This document shows positions 1 to 9,257 of a stretch of DNA of 64,000 nt, piece after piece. Every line of letters begins with the position of its first letter. The first letter of the stretch is position 1. The stretch lies in contig SPDT01000006.1 of assembly GCA_008477525.1 (NCBI GenBank), positions 3,189,501 through 3,253,500 on the forward strand, written 5' to 3'. A model generated the notes under the pieces. The model had not been told where the DNA came from, searched no databases, and worked only from the letters and a program-made list of their open reading frames with translations. The DNA comes from Hypomyces perniciosus. Its lineage: Eukaryota > Ascomycota > Sordariomycetes > Hypocreales > Hypocreaceae. The position numbers were made by a program, and so were the translations under genes.

Positions 1-225
1 AATGTCGATGATCTTGACTGCGACTTGTTTCCGGCTCTTTGTGGAGATGGCCTTGTAGACCCGCCCAAAGCTTCCCTTGCCGATGAGCTCTTGAAGCTCA
101 TACTGTGGGATCCCTTTTCCAGCCTTGATGCATGCCTCAACGACCGCATTTTGCATCTTCTTCGCATCTTCGAGGGCCTTTTGCTTTGTGACCGAAATGT
201 CCGGCCATCTCACTTGAAGTGACAT
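1..225 (-). CDS. Ste20/germinal-centre-type serine/threonine kinase, N-terminal part only
   Basis: The reverse strand opens with ATG at 225 and stays open to the window edge, so about 75 residues are visible and the 3' part is missing. After a leader of roughly 40 residues comes the start of a protein kinase domain. It has the glycine-rich loop (ELIGKGSFGRVYKA) and, near the edge, the ATP-anchoring lysine in VAVKIID. The order QYELQ-IGKGSFG-VYKA is typical of Ste20/GCK kinases that act in MAPK, septation or polarity signalling. Which subfamily it belongs to cannot be told without the catalytic and C-terminal regions. Kinase call is firm; Ste20/GCK placement is from family knowledge. Confidence 0.8.
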   Translation of the reverse strand, partial: MSLQVRWPDISVTKQKALEDAKKMQNAVVEACIKAGKGIPQYELQELIGKGSFGRVYKAISTKSRKQVAVKIIDI

Positions 226-796
226 TTTGAGCGAGAGAGAGAGGCCCACTTGGGCCTTGCCTGACCAAGTCGAGCTCAGGCTGTGTTTGGGATGTGCAGT
301 GCCGACACTAAACAACGCGTCCTGCTCACACTATTAGAGAAGATTCGGGGTTTAACGCCGCCATGATCGTCTGGCTCACATGCTCAGGAAAGTCGTTGAG
401 GAGTGACTCCGTTGAGGCTCAAAGCTGAGACATCAAGTGTCAGAGAAGTGCATGAGGTTCAAGGGGGGCTAACCGAGGATTAACCGTAAGATCGCACTTG
501 ACCGGGTACTCCGTATTCCGTAGTAGATAATAGCTTGAGGCTGGGGCAGGGAACTATGATCAATGCAATGTAATCCATCTTGACGGATCTTTGCTGATGT
601 GTTTCGTAGATAATGGGGAGAGAAATTGCGACGAGAGCACAGTTGCGTTTAAATACTCGATGACAGGGGCCTTCTTCGTAACATCGAAAAGCTCGGACGT
701 CGTCATAATATTCTGACCAGTATCTAAATGCCGAAGAGCACTGTACAATTGTTCTAACAGAATGACTCCCCGCTGTCTATTCGATTTCTCATTCTT
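226..796. other. Intergenic, no gene seen
   Basis: This stretch holds the kinase promoter and the 3' flank of the DUF7053-type gene. It carries one TACTCCGTA motif at 507-515. The open frames are short and resemble nothing I recognise. Confidence 0.6.
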
Positions 797-1372
797 TCAT
801 GATCCCTCCTTCATCATATTCAGCATCTTCTCGTGAATGCCCGTCCAGCTGGAATCACACATGCTCTTCACTGTGCCTATGAGCAGTCTCGACGCTTTGA
901 TCAGGACATCCTCGATCATTTCCACTCCCCCGTCCGGAGTCTGCCTGACCTCCCAAACGGTCTCCATCACAACATTAAGCGGGCTGCGTATTCTGACAAA
1001 GACGCCCCTCTCCAGGTTCATGAACTCATATGTGCTCACCACATCAGAGTCCCACAGTCCCGCAGGAAGCGTGTGCACCTTATCCATCACCGAATAGTAG
1101 GCAGGCTCTCCAATGATAGTGACCTGGCGGTCCTCTGGAACCGTAGGCTTTACGTCAGAGGGCGGGGGGATGGTTTCGTACTTGATCATGTGAGGATCGC
1201 ATTGAATGTAGAACACATGATTGTGGAGGAATTCAATTGCCTTTGACGGCGAAATTTCGGCCGGAATTGGGGTTGTGTGCTGCAAAGAGGCAGTTGTGTT
1301 GAGCCAGGCTGAGATGAGATGCAATTGTCAGATTCCAAGCGACGCCTTCAGCCAGGACAACTTACAGGTCAT
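797..1372 (-). CDS. DUF7053-type fungal protein of unknown function (2 exons)
   Basis: The model is exon 1 at 1366-1372 (only 7 nt: ATG ACC T), an intron at 1309-1365 (GTAAGT to CTCAG, 57 nt, branch-like TCTGAC) and exon 2 at 797-1308, giving 172 aa. The splice gives an N-terminus MTSWLNTTASL that runs in frame into the conserved part: a TTPIP start segment, a FLHNH motif, a PPPSD loop and a YYSVMDKV segment. These match the small soluble fungal DUF7053 family as I remember it. No signal peptide or membrane segment is visible. Function is unknown. Without the 7-nt exon the frame would start inside the intron at an ATG at 1324. Confidence 0.7.
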
Positions 1373-2419
1373 TTTGCGCGAGGAAAGACTCTCTCTATAT
1401 ATAGGTATATTAGGTATTCTAGTAAGGGGAGGCAGCAAAAGCGAAAAGGACTTTTCTGAGGTATGTGGCAGCTGCGGGGGCTGTGAGGTTAATCAGTTCA
1501 GGTAGTATGGATGTTGAAGGCAGACGCTGACTCGCCTGTATGTGGCAAGTATGGATATTTATACTAAATAGCCTGTATCATTGCGCATGCTTTTTGTTAC
1601 AGCAGCGGCACGAGGCGCCCAAACGCCAAGCAATGGATGATTCAAGTGGCAGACTCCAAAAACACCGCCATTAGTGCCATTGTGGAGTGACAGCTGAAGT
1701 AGTTGTACTGTCTTTGAAGTTGAACAGGGAGGTTTCCATAATACGAGGAGATCGGTCATCAACATGCAAGATATGACGATCACTACGGAGTGCTAGTGGG
1801 TGTGGCCTGTGGCTTTGTTCATAGCGCCTCAACGCTGTATCGGGAGCCAGGAGTTCTCTCAAAGAGGCAATGGTATTTATCGGGACGTCCCCCAAGGATA
1901 ATTTCTTAATAATGACTATACCAATTCATCCCAAATTCAAATTATGAATATGGAATGCTTCAAGTCGGAAATCTCAGCCCAAACTCTACAACGCCACTGT
2001 TCAAGAGCCCAGTATATAAATGCATTTACACGGCAATCTTTGTAGCCCTAAATATACTGATAAAGACTCATAATTCAAGCAAAAATCTTTCCAGATTGAA
2101 AAGAAGGTATGTTGAGTTAACCGAGTATTTTTTCTAATGTTTCTTTTGGAGCTTAAAGTGCTGGCTTAACCCGCATCCTTCTATGTCCCCCATTCGTGAG
2201 GCCCTCCAAATTGAGACACGTGACTTCGCGACGCGATCTTCGTGCCTTGGATGCACGCGAAACGTGTCCCACTTAGTCAACCCCTTCACTCCACGAATAC
2301 TCCACGAATATCCCACCATTGTGTGATGCTGAACGAGCTTCCTTGAGGCTTGCGCTTTGTGAGAAATTGATATGCATCGGTCATAGAACTCGACCGCCTG
2401 GCCTTGAACTACCGCCATC
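1373..2419. other. Intergenic, divergent promoter region of the DUF7053-type gene and snm1
   Basis: I see no convincing gene. The part from 1900 to 2150 is AT-rich. The last 200 bases before snm1 hold a CACGTG box and ACGCGA-type boxes (listed separately). Confidence 0.6.
2217..2262. promoter_or_regulatory. CACGTG box and ACGCGA (MBF-type) boxes upstream of snm1
   Basis: CACGTG lies at 2217-2222. TTCGCGACGCGA at 2225-2236 combines two inverted ACGCGAA-like cores, and ACGCGAAA lies at 2255-2262. These resemble fungal MBF (Mbp1/Swi6) sites that drive G1/S transcription. They sit 160-200 bases before the snm1 ATG. The site calls come from the sequence; binding is inferred. Confidence 0.45.
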
Positions 2420-4933
2420 ATGGTTGCATCTACGAAAATCAACCGGACCAATACACCGAGAAAATCCACAGCGGCATCGAGCTTTGTCAAGAAATCTACG
2501 AAACCCAATGCCAGTATCCTGAGCTTTTTCCAAAAGACTCCGAAGCCTGAAGATTCCCTCTTTGTTGGCACAGTGCCAACACCGGCAAATCAGGAGGATG
2601 ATATTTACGGCCGCGACGATGACATTCGATTCAACGAGGTCGAAGCACCGAGCAAGAAGAGGAGACTTGGCGAGGAACGACCTGTGTCCCTAAACGAGAG
2701 GGAGGTTGCAGATAAACCTGTGGATAGGAGTGTAGCGAAAACTGAGAACGGTACTGAGCCGAAGAAGACGAGACCCCGAATCAAGACCCCTTTTGTCATG
2801 GATTCCGATAGCGAGGACGAGGACGCAGGTGAAGATAAAGGACCAAGTGACCTCTTTAAGAAGCCGGAACCTCCTAGAAAAGAACCTATAGAGCCGCCTT
2901 CAAATGTCGAGCAAAACCTGCCCCATGATCCCGCGAAGATCGAACCTACCAATGACAAGTATGAACCGCCGCCAATCGAGGAAGAAAGCTCGACGTATAC
3001 CCAATTTGACGAACTCGGGGACTTCGCTGACTTGGAGGGGTTCGACCTAGATGAGTTTGAAGGTGAAGAGATGCGGGAAATGCGCTTTATGCGAGAGCAG
3101 GCTCGCCTCGAGGCCGAAGAGGCAGGGCGTTTGTCCGACCATATCGAGGACAACCCTTTGGATGACCAATCCATGATAGAGAACTGCCCAATATGTAACA
3201 GCTGCCTGGTTGGTGTCTCTGCAGATGATGCGACAAGACATGTTAACTCATGTCTGGACGGCAATCCTATCTCGTTACCAAAGCCCAACGATGCTACACC
3301 AAAAGATACATCTGAAGTCGAAGCTGCCGAAATCAGCAAAAGGTTTGCCCGGGCAGCCGTCCCCAGGTCCGGGCAGGCTAATCCATTCGAAATCAACAAC
3401 GCAGAAAACGAGCCAAAGAGTGCCTTCTCCAAGCTCATGTCTAATAACGCAGAGGACTCGGCCTGGGCCACGGCAGCAGCAGCAGAGAATGCGTCTCGAG
3501 GCCGACCTGCATATGAGCGGACCTGTCCGTTTTACAAAATCATACCCGGATTTTCAATATGTGTTGATGCCTTCCGCTACGGTGCAGTTGAGGGATGCAA
3601 AGCCTATTTTCTCAGCCACTTTCACAGCGATCACTATATCGGCCTGACAGCAAACTGGAGGCATGGGCCTATTTACTGCAGCAAGGTCACGGGCAGCCTT
3701 GTTAAGCAACAACTTCGTACGGCTGCAAAATGGGTTGTTGAGCTTGAATTTGAGGAATCCTACGATATCCCAGGCACCGAAGGAGCGTCGGTTACGATGA
3801 TACCCGCAAATCATTGCCCCGGGAGCTCGCTGTTTCTCTTTCAAAAATCCTTTGGTACCGGACTCAACAAGCGGGCCAAGAGAATATTGCATTGTGGCGA
3901 TTTCAGAGCCTGTCCGGGTCATGTCCGCCATCCCTTGCTCAAGCCAGATGTTGTAGACTCGGTATCGGGGAAGACGAAACAACAAAGGATCGACCTATGC
4001 TACCTCGATACAACCTATCTCAATCCTCGATATTCCTTCCCTCCCCAGGAAGACGTCATCAGAGCTTGTGCGGACTTGTGCGGGTCCATGTCCCCCGATC
4101 CCAACTGCAATGATGATGTCTGGCAAAGGACAGAGAAGGCTACTGCGACAAGCACAGTGAGCAAATATTTTCAAAGCGCAAAACCTCCAGAGGATGACGC
4201 TCGGTCGGAAACAAAACGCAAGTCTAAACAACGTCTTTTGGTAATATGCGGCACCTATTCCATCGGAAAAGAGCGAATTTGCGTGGCTTTGGCCAAGGCT
4301 CTAAATTCCAAGATCTTCGCTTCTCCCGCAAAAATCAAGATATGCAAGCAGCTGGGCGACCCAGAATTGAGTTCACTCCTTACCTCCAATCCCATCGAGG
4401 CTCAGGTTCACATGCAGATGCTCATGGAGATTCGTGCCGAGACACTCCAAGAATATCTAGACGGGTACAAGTCACACTTCAGTCGTATTGTCGGTTTCCG
4501 CCCCAGCGGGTGGAACTTTCGACCCAGCAACGGCAAATCCATAGGTGCAAACACTTCACCGAGCAGTATACCTACTCAGCAACTTCTTCATGACAAAGGC
4601 TGGAGGACGAGGTTTGGAGTGAAGGATCTCGTTGCGCAGAGAGGGAGTACAAAAGAGGCCATGTGCTTTGGCGTCCCGTACTCTGAGCACAGTAGTTTTC
4701 GCGAATTAGCCATGTTCATCATGGGATTGCGCATTGACAAGGTCATTCCAACAGTGAATGTGGGCAGCGAGCAGTCGAGAAAGAAAATGAAGGGCTGGAT
4801 CGATAGGTGGATGGCAGAAAGGAGAAAAGGAGGATTGGTAAGACCCCTGATAGAAGGTCAAGATGACGGGAATGACGGTAAAATCCGATTATGGGAGGGC
4901 AGGTCTGGGATTGGAGGTTCAGCTTGGTGGTAG
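2420..4933 (+). CDS. pso2: DNA interstrand cross-link repair nuclease SNM1/PSO2
   Basis: Single exon, 837 aa. Homologues are 5'-exonucleases that digest past unhooked interstrand cross-links in the nucleus. Order of parts: a basic disordered N-terminus; a PIP-box-like NASILSFF at about residues 34-41; acidic stretches; a UBZ4-type zinc finger near 256-280 (CPIC, then H and C further on); and a metallo-beta-lactamase domain from about 375 with the metal motif HFHSDH at 400-405, NHCPGS near 464 and HCGDF. The C-terminal DRMBL part follows, with GTYSIGKER and VPYSEHSSFREL near 750. All catalytic motifs look intact. The start is the first in-frame ATG (GCCATCATGG). The gene is convergent with lsm2. 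The UBZ4 finger, known in vertebrate SNM1A, fits recruitment by ubiquitinated PCNA. Confidence 0.95.
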   Translation: MVASTKINRTNTPRKSTAASSFVKKSTKPNASILSFFQKTPKPEDSLFVGTVPTPANQEDDIYGRDDDIRFNEVEAPSKKRRLGEERPVSLNEREVADKPVDRSVAKTENGTEPKKTRPRIKTPFVMDSDSEDEDAGEDKGPSDLFKKPEPPRKEPIEPPSNVEQNLPHDPAKIEPTNDKYEPPPIEEESSTYTQFDELGDFADLEGFDLDEFEGEEMREMRFMREQARLEAEEAGRLSDHIEDNPLDDQSMIENCPICNSCLVGVSADDATRHVNSCLDGNPISLPKPNDATPKDTSEVEAAEISKRFARAAVPRSGQANPFEINNAENEPKSAFSKLMSNNAEDSAWATAAAAENASRGRPAYERTCPFYKIIPGFSICVDAFRYGAVEGCKAYFLSHFHSDHYIGLTANWRHGPIYCSKVTGSLVKQQLRTAAKWVVELEFEESYDIPGTEGASVTMIPANHCPGSSLFLFQKSFGTGLNKRAKRILHCGDFRACPGHVRHPLLKPDVVDSVSGKTKQQRIDLCYLDTTYLNPRYSFPPQEDVIRACADLCGSMSPDPNCNDDVWQRTEKATATSTVSKYFQSAKPPEDDARSETKRKSKQRLLVICGTYSIGKERICVALAKALNSKIFASPAKIKICKQLGDPELSSLLTSNPIEAQVHMQMLMEIRAETLQEYLDGYKSHFSRIVGFRPSGWNFRPSNGKSIGANTSPSSIPTQQLLHDKGWRTRFGVKDLVAQRGSTKEAMCFGVPYSEHSSFRELAMFIMGLRIDKVIPTVNVGSEQSRKKMKGWIDRWMAERRKGGLVRPLIEGQDDGNDGKIRLWEGRSGIGGSAWW

Positions 4934-5227
4934 CGCAAGTATAGCTTGGATACCTATCTTGAATGTTTACAAGCATCAGAACAGTGCTATCGCTCCCCCA
5001 TCTATTTCACCATGTAAACTTCAAAGGATGCCGGGAGAAAACTGGTATTCCATTACCCATGCCAGGAGAAACGCCGAATGAGTTCCATCTTTGCATCCTC
5101 GTCATTACCGTCCATGCAAGTGTCGTCAGACTCCTAGGCGCCAGTCCAGGAGACAGGTTACGCATACGCAAACATCAGCTAACTTTTTTGCCCCATCTCG
5201 CACTCTCAGAAAAAGGTCATCTCCCCA

Positions 5228-5758
5228 TCATTTGGCCTTGGCCTGTTGGGCCGCCGCTTCTGCAAAAAGGGTCAGTACTGCCTTCGACATGTCCGTGCCA
5301 AGGGAACTCACCTCTTCGGGTGGCATCCTCCAACAATTGTGTGTCTACAGAGGCTGCCGGGAGATGGACGTATCGCACCACAGACCCTCGGATGAAGACA
5401 TTCTTAACAGAGCTCTAACGACCGGACATAGTCAGCACTCCATGAAGTCCTCGTCAAGAGTCCACGACGGGGGTTCAGTCATACCAGGTGGGGGTACTTG
5501 AGCTCCTCCACGACCTGGATATCGTCTAGCTTAATGTTGAGATATTGGTCCACGCTTTTCAATATGCCCTTGAGCTGGATGTCGTTCTTGAGCTCCACGG
5601 TGACCTCATGGTCAATGAGGGTTTTGAAGAAGCTGTTGGCTATGTTAGAGGCCCGTCTAGCTCCACATTCTGCGCTCCATGAAAACACATAGTATCCAAC
5701 ACCAATCGACTAAAATTCCGCTTGGGGTTTGGTGAACTGCTGACCTGAAGAAGAGCAT
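5228..5758 (-). CDS. lsm2: U6 snRNA-associated Sm-like protein LSm2 (4 exons)
   Basis: Exons on the minus strand: 5745-5758 (14 nt, MLFF plus AG), 5485-5632, 5312-5414 and 5228-5259. Introns are 112, 70 and 52 nt, all GT-AG. Joined they give 98 aa beginning MLFFSFFKTLIDHEV. The Sm1 motif (VTVELKNDIQLKGILKSVDQYLN) and the Sm2 motif (FIRGSVVRYVHLP) are complete, and the tail is short and alanine/lysine-rich. LSm2 is part of the LSm2-8 ring that binds the U6 3' end in the nucleus, and of LSm1-7 in cytoplasmic mRNA decay. Length equals that of other fungal LSm2. The coding exons are so short that only exon 2 stands out as an open frame. Confidence 0.95.
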
Positions 5759-7118
5759 GGTGGTGATGCAGATGAACTGAAAACTGGCGGGGTATCACGG
5801 CTGGGGTTTGATGAGTCAAATATGGTGTTTTGTCGCGAAATCCCTCTCTCGGATGTCTTTTGAACTGAAGACAATTAAATCTTCGCTTTTTGGGCCTTAG
5901 ATTTCGATATGGTGAAGCCTTGGGGGAGCTGTTCTGGTGAAATGTCACTTGGCGATGAAGACCACACAGTTCGCCCAAAAGAGGCATTGAACGTTCCCAT
6001 CACGTGATACGGCGCCTTTTCCAGGGACCCAATTTGGAGCTTGATCATTTCGCATCGTGAACAACAGTCTCATCGCATTATCAGATATTTTGTAACCAAA
6101 AAAAAAAAAACCTTTTGTGTTTATAATGCTGAAGTGTTTAATCCTGTAGTGCATCTCACCGTTCAATTCAACTTGAGGTCATTTATTCCACGCATATTTT
6201 GCTTGCTTTGTGCTCTCAAACCACAAATCCAGCAAACGTGAAGCTTCACACCATCTATCTGCTTAGAATAAACGGATTAGGTAATGCGACTAGATCGCTA
6301 TGAAAGCCTTCGGTCAACATCAGAACTTCCCATCATTCTTTCTCAATCCCAGGATTCTCACCTTACAAATTCTTGCACATTTATTATGCAAGGCGAGAAG
6401 CTGTTCATCCACAGTTTTCTGATCGCTGCGCCGCCACAATCATCACCAGCCACATGGACTCTCAACTCGAACAGCAATTGACTGGAGGTGGAAGAAGTTG
6501 CAACACCAAGAATAGTGATATAGATAATAAGACTAAGAGTAAATATCTTTTTAAGTATTGCGGGCAAAAAAATGGGGAGGAAGCGCTGCCAGCAAAAGCT
6601 CGCTGCAAGAACCGAGAAGGGGAAAATCAAAGTTCCATTATAAAGAAGATTAGACATGAGGAAATAGATGTTGGGAATTACACACCAAATTTACCTGCGT
6701 TTTCTTTATACACATCTTATTCTTCTTTCTCTTTTTCTTTTATCATACCGATATTAAAGTAATGAACTTTCTAGAGTATCTGGCCTTCAATACGTTTATC
6801 GTCTCTCAACCTTCTCCTCTCGCTTTGTATACCTAGTCCGTTTAGTCTTTGACAACGACTGTTAAATCGTTGTACCAGGCCAGCAAAAGTGAAGTGTACA
6901 CTTCAGCAATTGTAGCTGATAGTGCAGGTTATATTGCATTTGACAACGACTGCTCTAGGATACTTTAACGGAATCAAATACCATGTCTTTTTGCTAATCT
7001 AACAAAATGGATTCAAAATCCTACTCTTGCAGAGTCTCGCTACGTACAAGCATCAAATAATCCGGGGTTCGCAGATGATGTCAACCCGTCATTTGTCAAT
7101 GTCACATCCCCATCGCCT
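5759..7118. other. Intergenic: lsm2 promoter and lipoxygenase 3' flank
   Basis: TCACGTGA, a palindromic E-box, lies at 6000-6007, about 245 bases upstream of the lsm2 ATG. The middle is AT-rich with a run of 13 A near 6100. A 129-codon open frame on the plus strand (6373-6762) has low-complexity, non-protein-like composition. A repeat/palindrome structure at 6848-6952 is listed separately. Confidence 0.55.
6848..6952. repeat. 14-bp direct repeat flanking a 16-bp perfect palindrome
   Basis: TTTGACAACGACTG occurs at 6848-6861 and again at 6939-6952. Between them lies the perfect palindrome TGAAGTGTACACTTCA at 6890-6905. The first repeat copy can also pair with TCGTTGT just downstream. The origin is unknown. 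Confidence 0.6.
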
Positions 7119-9161
7119 TTAGACAGCGCAGAAGAAAGGAATGTAGTTAGGGTCCAGAGTCCTATAAACGAACGGCATGTTCATGCTCAAGCCGTTCTTG
7201 TCAAAGCCTCGAGCGCGGATCTGGTTGCTCAGATCCTGCATGCTCTTCAAGAACGTGGCAGCAGCCTTATGGGTGGCCTGGTTGAGCTTACCCAGCATGG
7301 AGCTCTCGGAGAAGGCGTCCTCTAGGGTACGGCCCGAAGTATCATAGAAGGGACGGTTGAATGAAGCGATGAAGCCGATGTAGTGGATTGTTTGGGGGAT
7401 AGAAGGCATGAATGGCATGAGATCTGTAACACCCTTCTGCTCGGGAACAGGGGCAAATATGGCAGGAAGATGGAAGGGGAGAGTGGCCTTGGATCCGACT
7501 GGATCACCGCCGTTCAAGGCGTGATGACCAACACTGACGATGAAGCCAAAGTGAGTCAGGACATCAACGAGGGTATCCTTGTGGACAAGCTGGTACGGGA
7601 GCTTGACCTGAGGGAAGTCGTATACTTTAGCCCCCTTAGTAGCCTCGACAAACCAGTTCTGGACCTCATAATCCGCAGCGAGGGCAGCATCGGTTGTGTA
7701 GTACGAGTCGACGAAGGACTTGAAGAATGCCTTGTATGCGTCATGAATCTTGCTGGCATCCTGGAAGAAGGGGAAGGATTTGAAAGGGAATTGGTTCTTG
7801 TCATTGAGGAGGCCACGAGCCTTGAGGTCAACATGCAAGTAGCCAGCCTGGTAGCGTCCTGTAACGGGCCAAGTCTCGGTGACATAATCACGGCATCTTG
7901 AAAGACGTTAGACAATATCGGTAAGGTGAGGGGATTCTTCAGATATACATACCCGATGTTGTTAACGAACATAAGCTGGTCCCAGTGACCGTTGGGGTTG
8001 AAGCACAGCTGTTCACCAACACTAAATCTCGTTAGCATATCAACAACAATGAATCTTTCGAGGGAAAATCATACATTCGAGACGAGTATCCTTGAAGCAT
8101 GAGGCGTTCAAGGATAACCATGATGGGGTGGTTAGAGCTAAGAGTGCGCAAAGCAGCCTCATGAACAGCCTCAGACACGTCGTGAGTGATAACTAGATGA
8201 CGCATCTGAGAGTCAAACAGGTCGTTGACATTAAACATAATTTTGGCGAGCAGCCAGTCGTTTGCAGAGTCCAGGGGAGTGTAGATGAGATCCTTTCCGG
8301 TGTTGGTCTTAATAGCCAGAGGGAGGAAGTCCTTTGACTTGGGGTGAATGTAAAAGTAGGCCGAGCAAGCAGCACCATATCGCTTCGGTGTGAGCTCAGA
8401 CTTGGGATAATGGGTCTGATAGGTGTCTATGTACTACTATTAGCTGAAGGTCAATTCGTGATATTAGTTTGAAGATACTTACAGTCAACATAGAAGAGGC
8501 TTGAGCTAGCCTTCAGTTCCTTAAGAGTGGCACCGGAGATTTTTCGAGATGTTTGATCATCGAGTTGGAAGGGCAGGTTGTCGGTTGGCTTGATGAGCTT
8601 CAGAGGGTAAGGATTCTGGCTCAACCTTTCCATGCTGAAGAGGAGATCTTGGGTATAGTTGGTCATGATACCGGGGGCAGTGCCTCGAGGGTTAGAATTC
8701 TTCCATTGACCTTCGTAGAGGACCTTGGCGTAGTCGTCCAGGGATTTCAATCCGCCATTCTACAATGGGCGATCAACGTAAGTAGGCATATTACTTGATG
8801 GCTCATAATATCAAGGGGAGCTTACAGCTTGAATGACCTGCTGAATCGCCGCAACATCCTTCGCAATTCGCGAGTCGATGTCCGCGCGGTCAATGGCCCA
8901 GAGATCCATATCCGCCTTGGTCCTGGCGTTGCCCAATGTGCCGTTGAGGAAGAAGGCGGCCTCTCCAATCAGCGAGGGGCCATAGACGAAGCCATCTTTT
9001 CGGGCAGCAACCCCAGCAGCTCTCTTTGCGGGATTAGGGTCGTTCTTGGGCACTGAAGTAATAGTTGTATCATAACGAGCGAACACCTCCGAAGGGTGAG
9101 GAACTGCTCTAGCCACCAAGGCTAGAGAGCTAAGTAAGAGACAAGTAGCTTGGGTTCGCAT
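7119..9161 (-). CDS. Secreted manganese lipoxygenase (5 exons)
   Basis: Exons: 8826-9161, 8483-8759, 8075-8426, 7953-8021 and 7119-7896. Introns are 66, 56, 53 and 56 nt, all GT-AG. The product is 603 aa. A signal peptide is visible (hydrophobic [12 protein letters not shown] at residues 8-19). The lipoxygenase core has HLVITH, whose histidines 281 and 286 fit the first two metal ligands. HHALN supplies His469 and Asn473, and the chain ends in valine 603. A C-terminal valine instead of isoleucine is the mark of fungal manganese 13R-lipoxygenases, which oxygenate linoleic and alpha-linolenic acid outside the cell. Length matches the family (about 600-620). Metal identity and product are inferred from homology. 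Neighbours do not suggest an oxylipin cluster. Confidence 0.9.
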
Positions 9162-9249
9162 CTTGAGAGACTGAATACTGGCTGCCCTAGAATGGAACTC
9201 CTAACTCTGGGGTGATCTCGAGACTTTTTAAACTGAACTCGAGGCTGAA

Positions 9250-9257
9250 TTTATATA
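9250..9257 (-). promoter_or_regulatory. TATA box of the lipoxygenase gene
   Basis: On the minus strand the sequence reads TATATAAA, about 90 bases before the lipoxygenase ATG. This is a sensible spacing for a TATA element with a short 5' leader. Confidence 0.5.

Noticed and set aside
2605..3471. 288-codon minus-strand open frame inside snm1
   Set aside because: It is a low-complexity Ser-rich shadow of the intact SNM1 gene on the other strand.
6373..6762. 129-codon open frame upstream of lsm2
   Set aside because: AT-rich with low-complexity Ser/Phe/Tyr tail; reads as non-coding.
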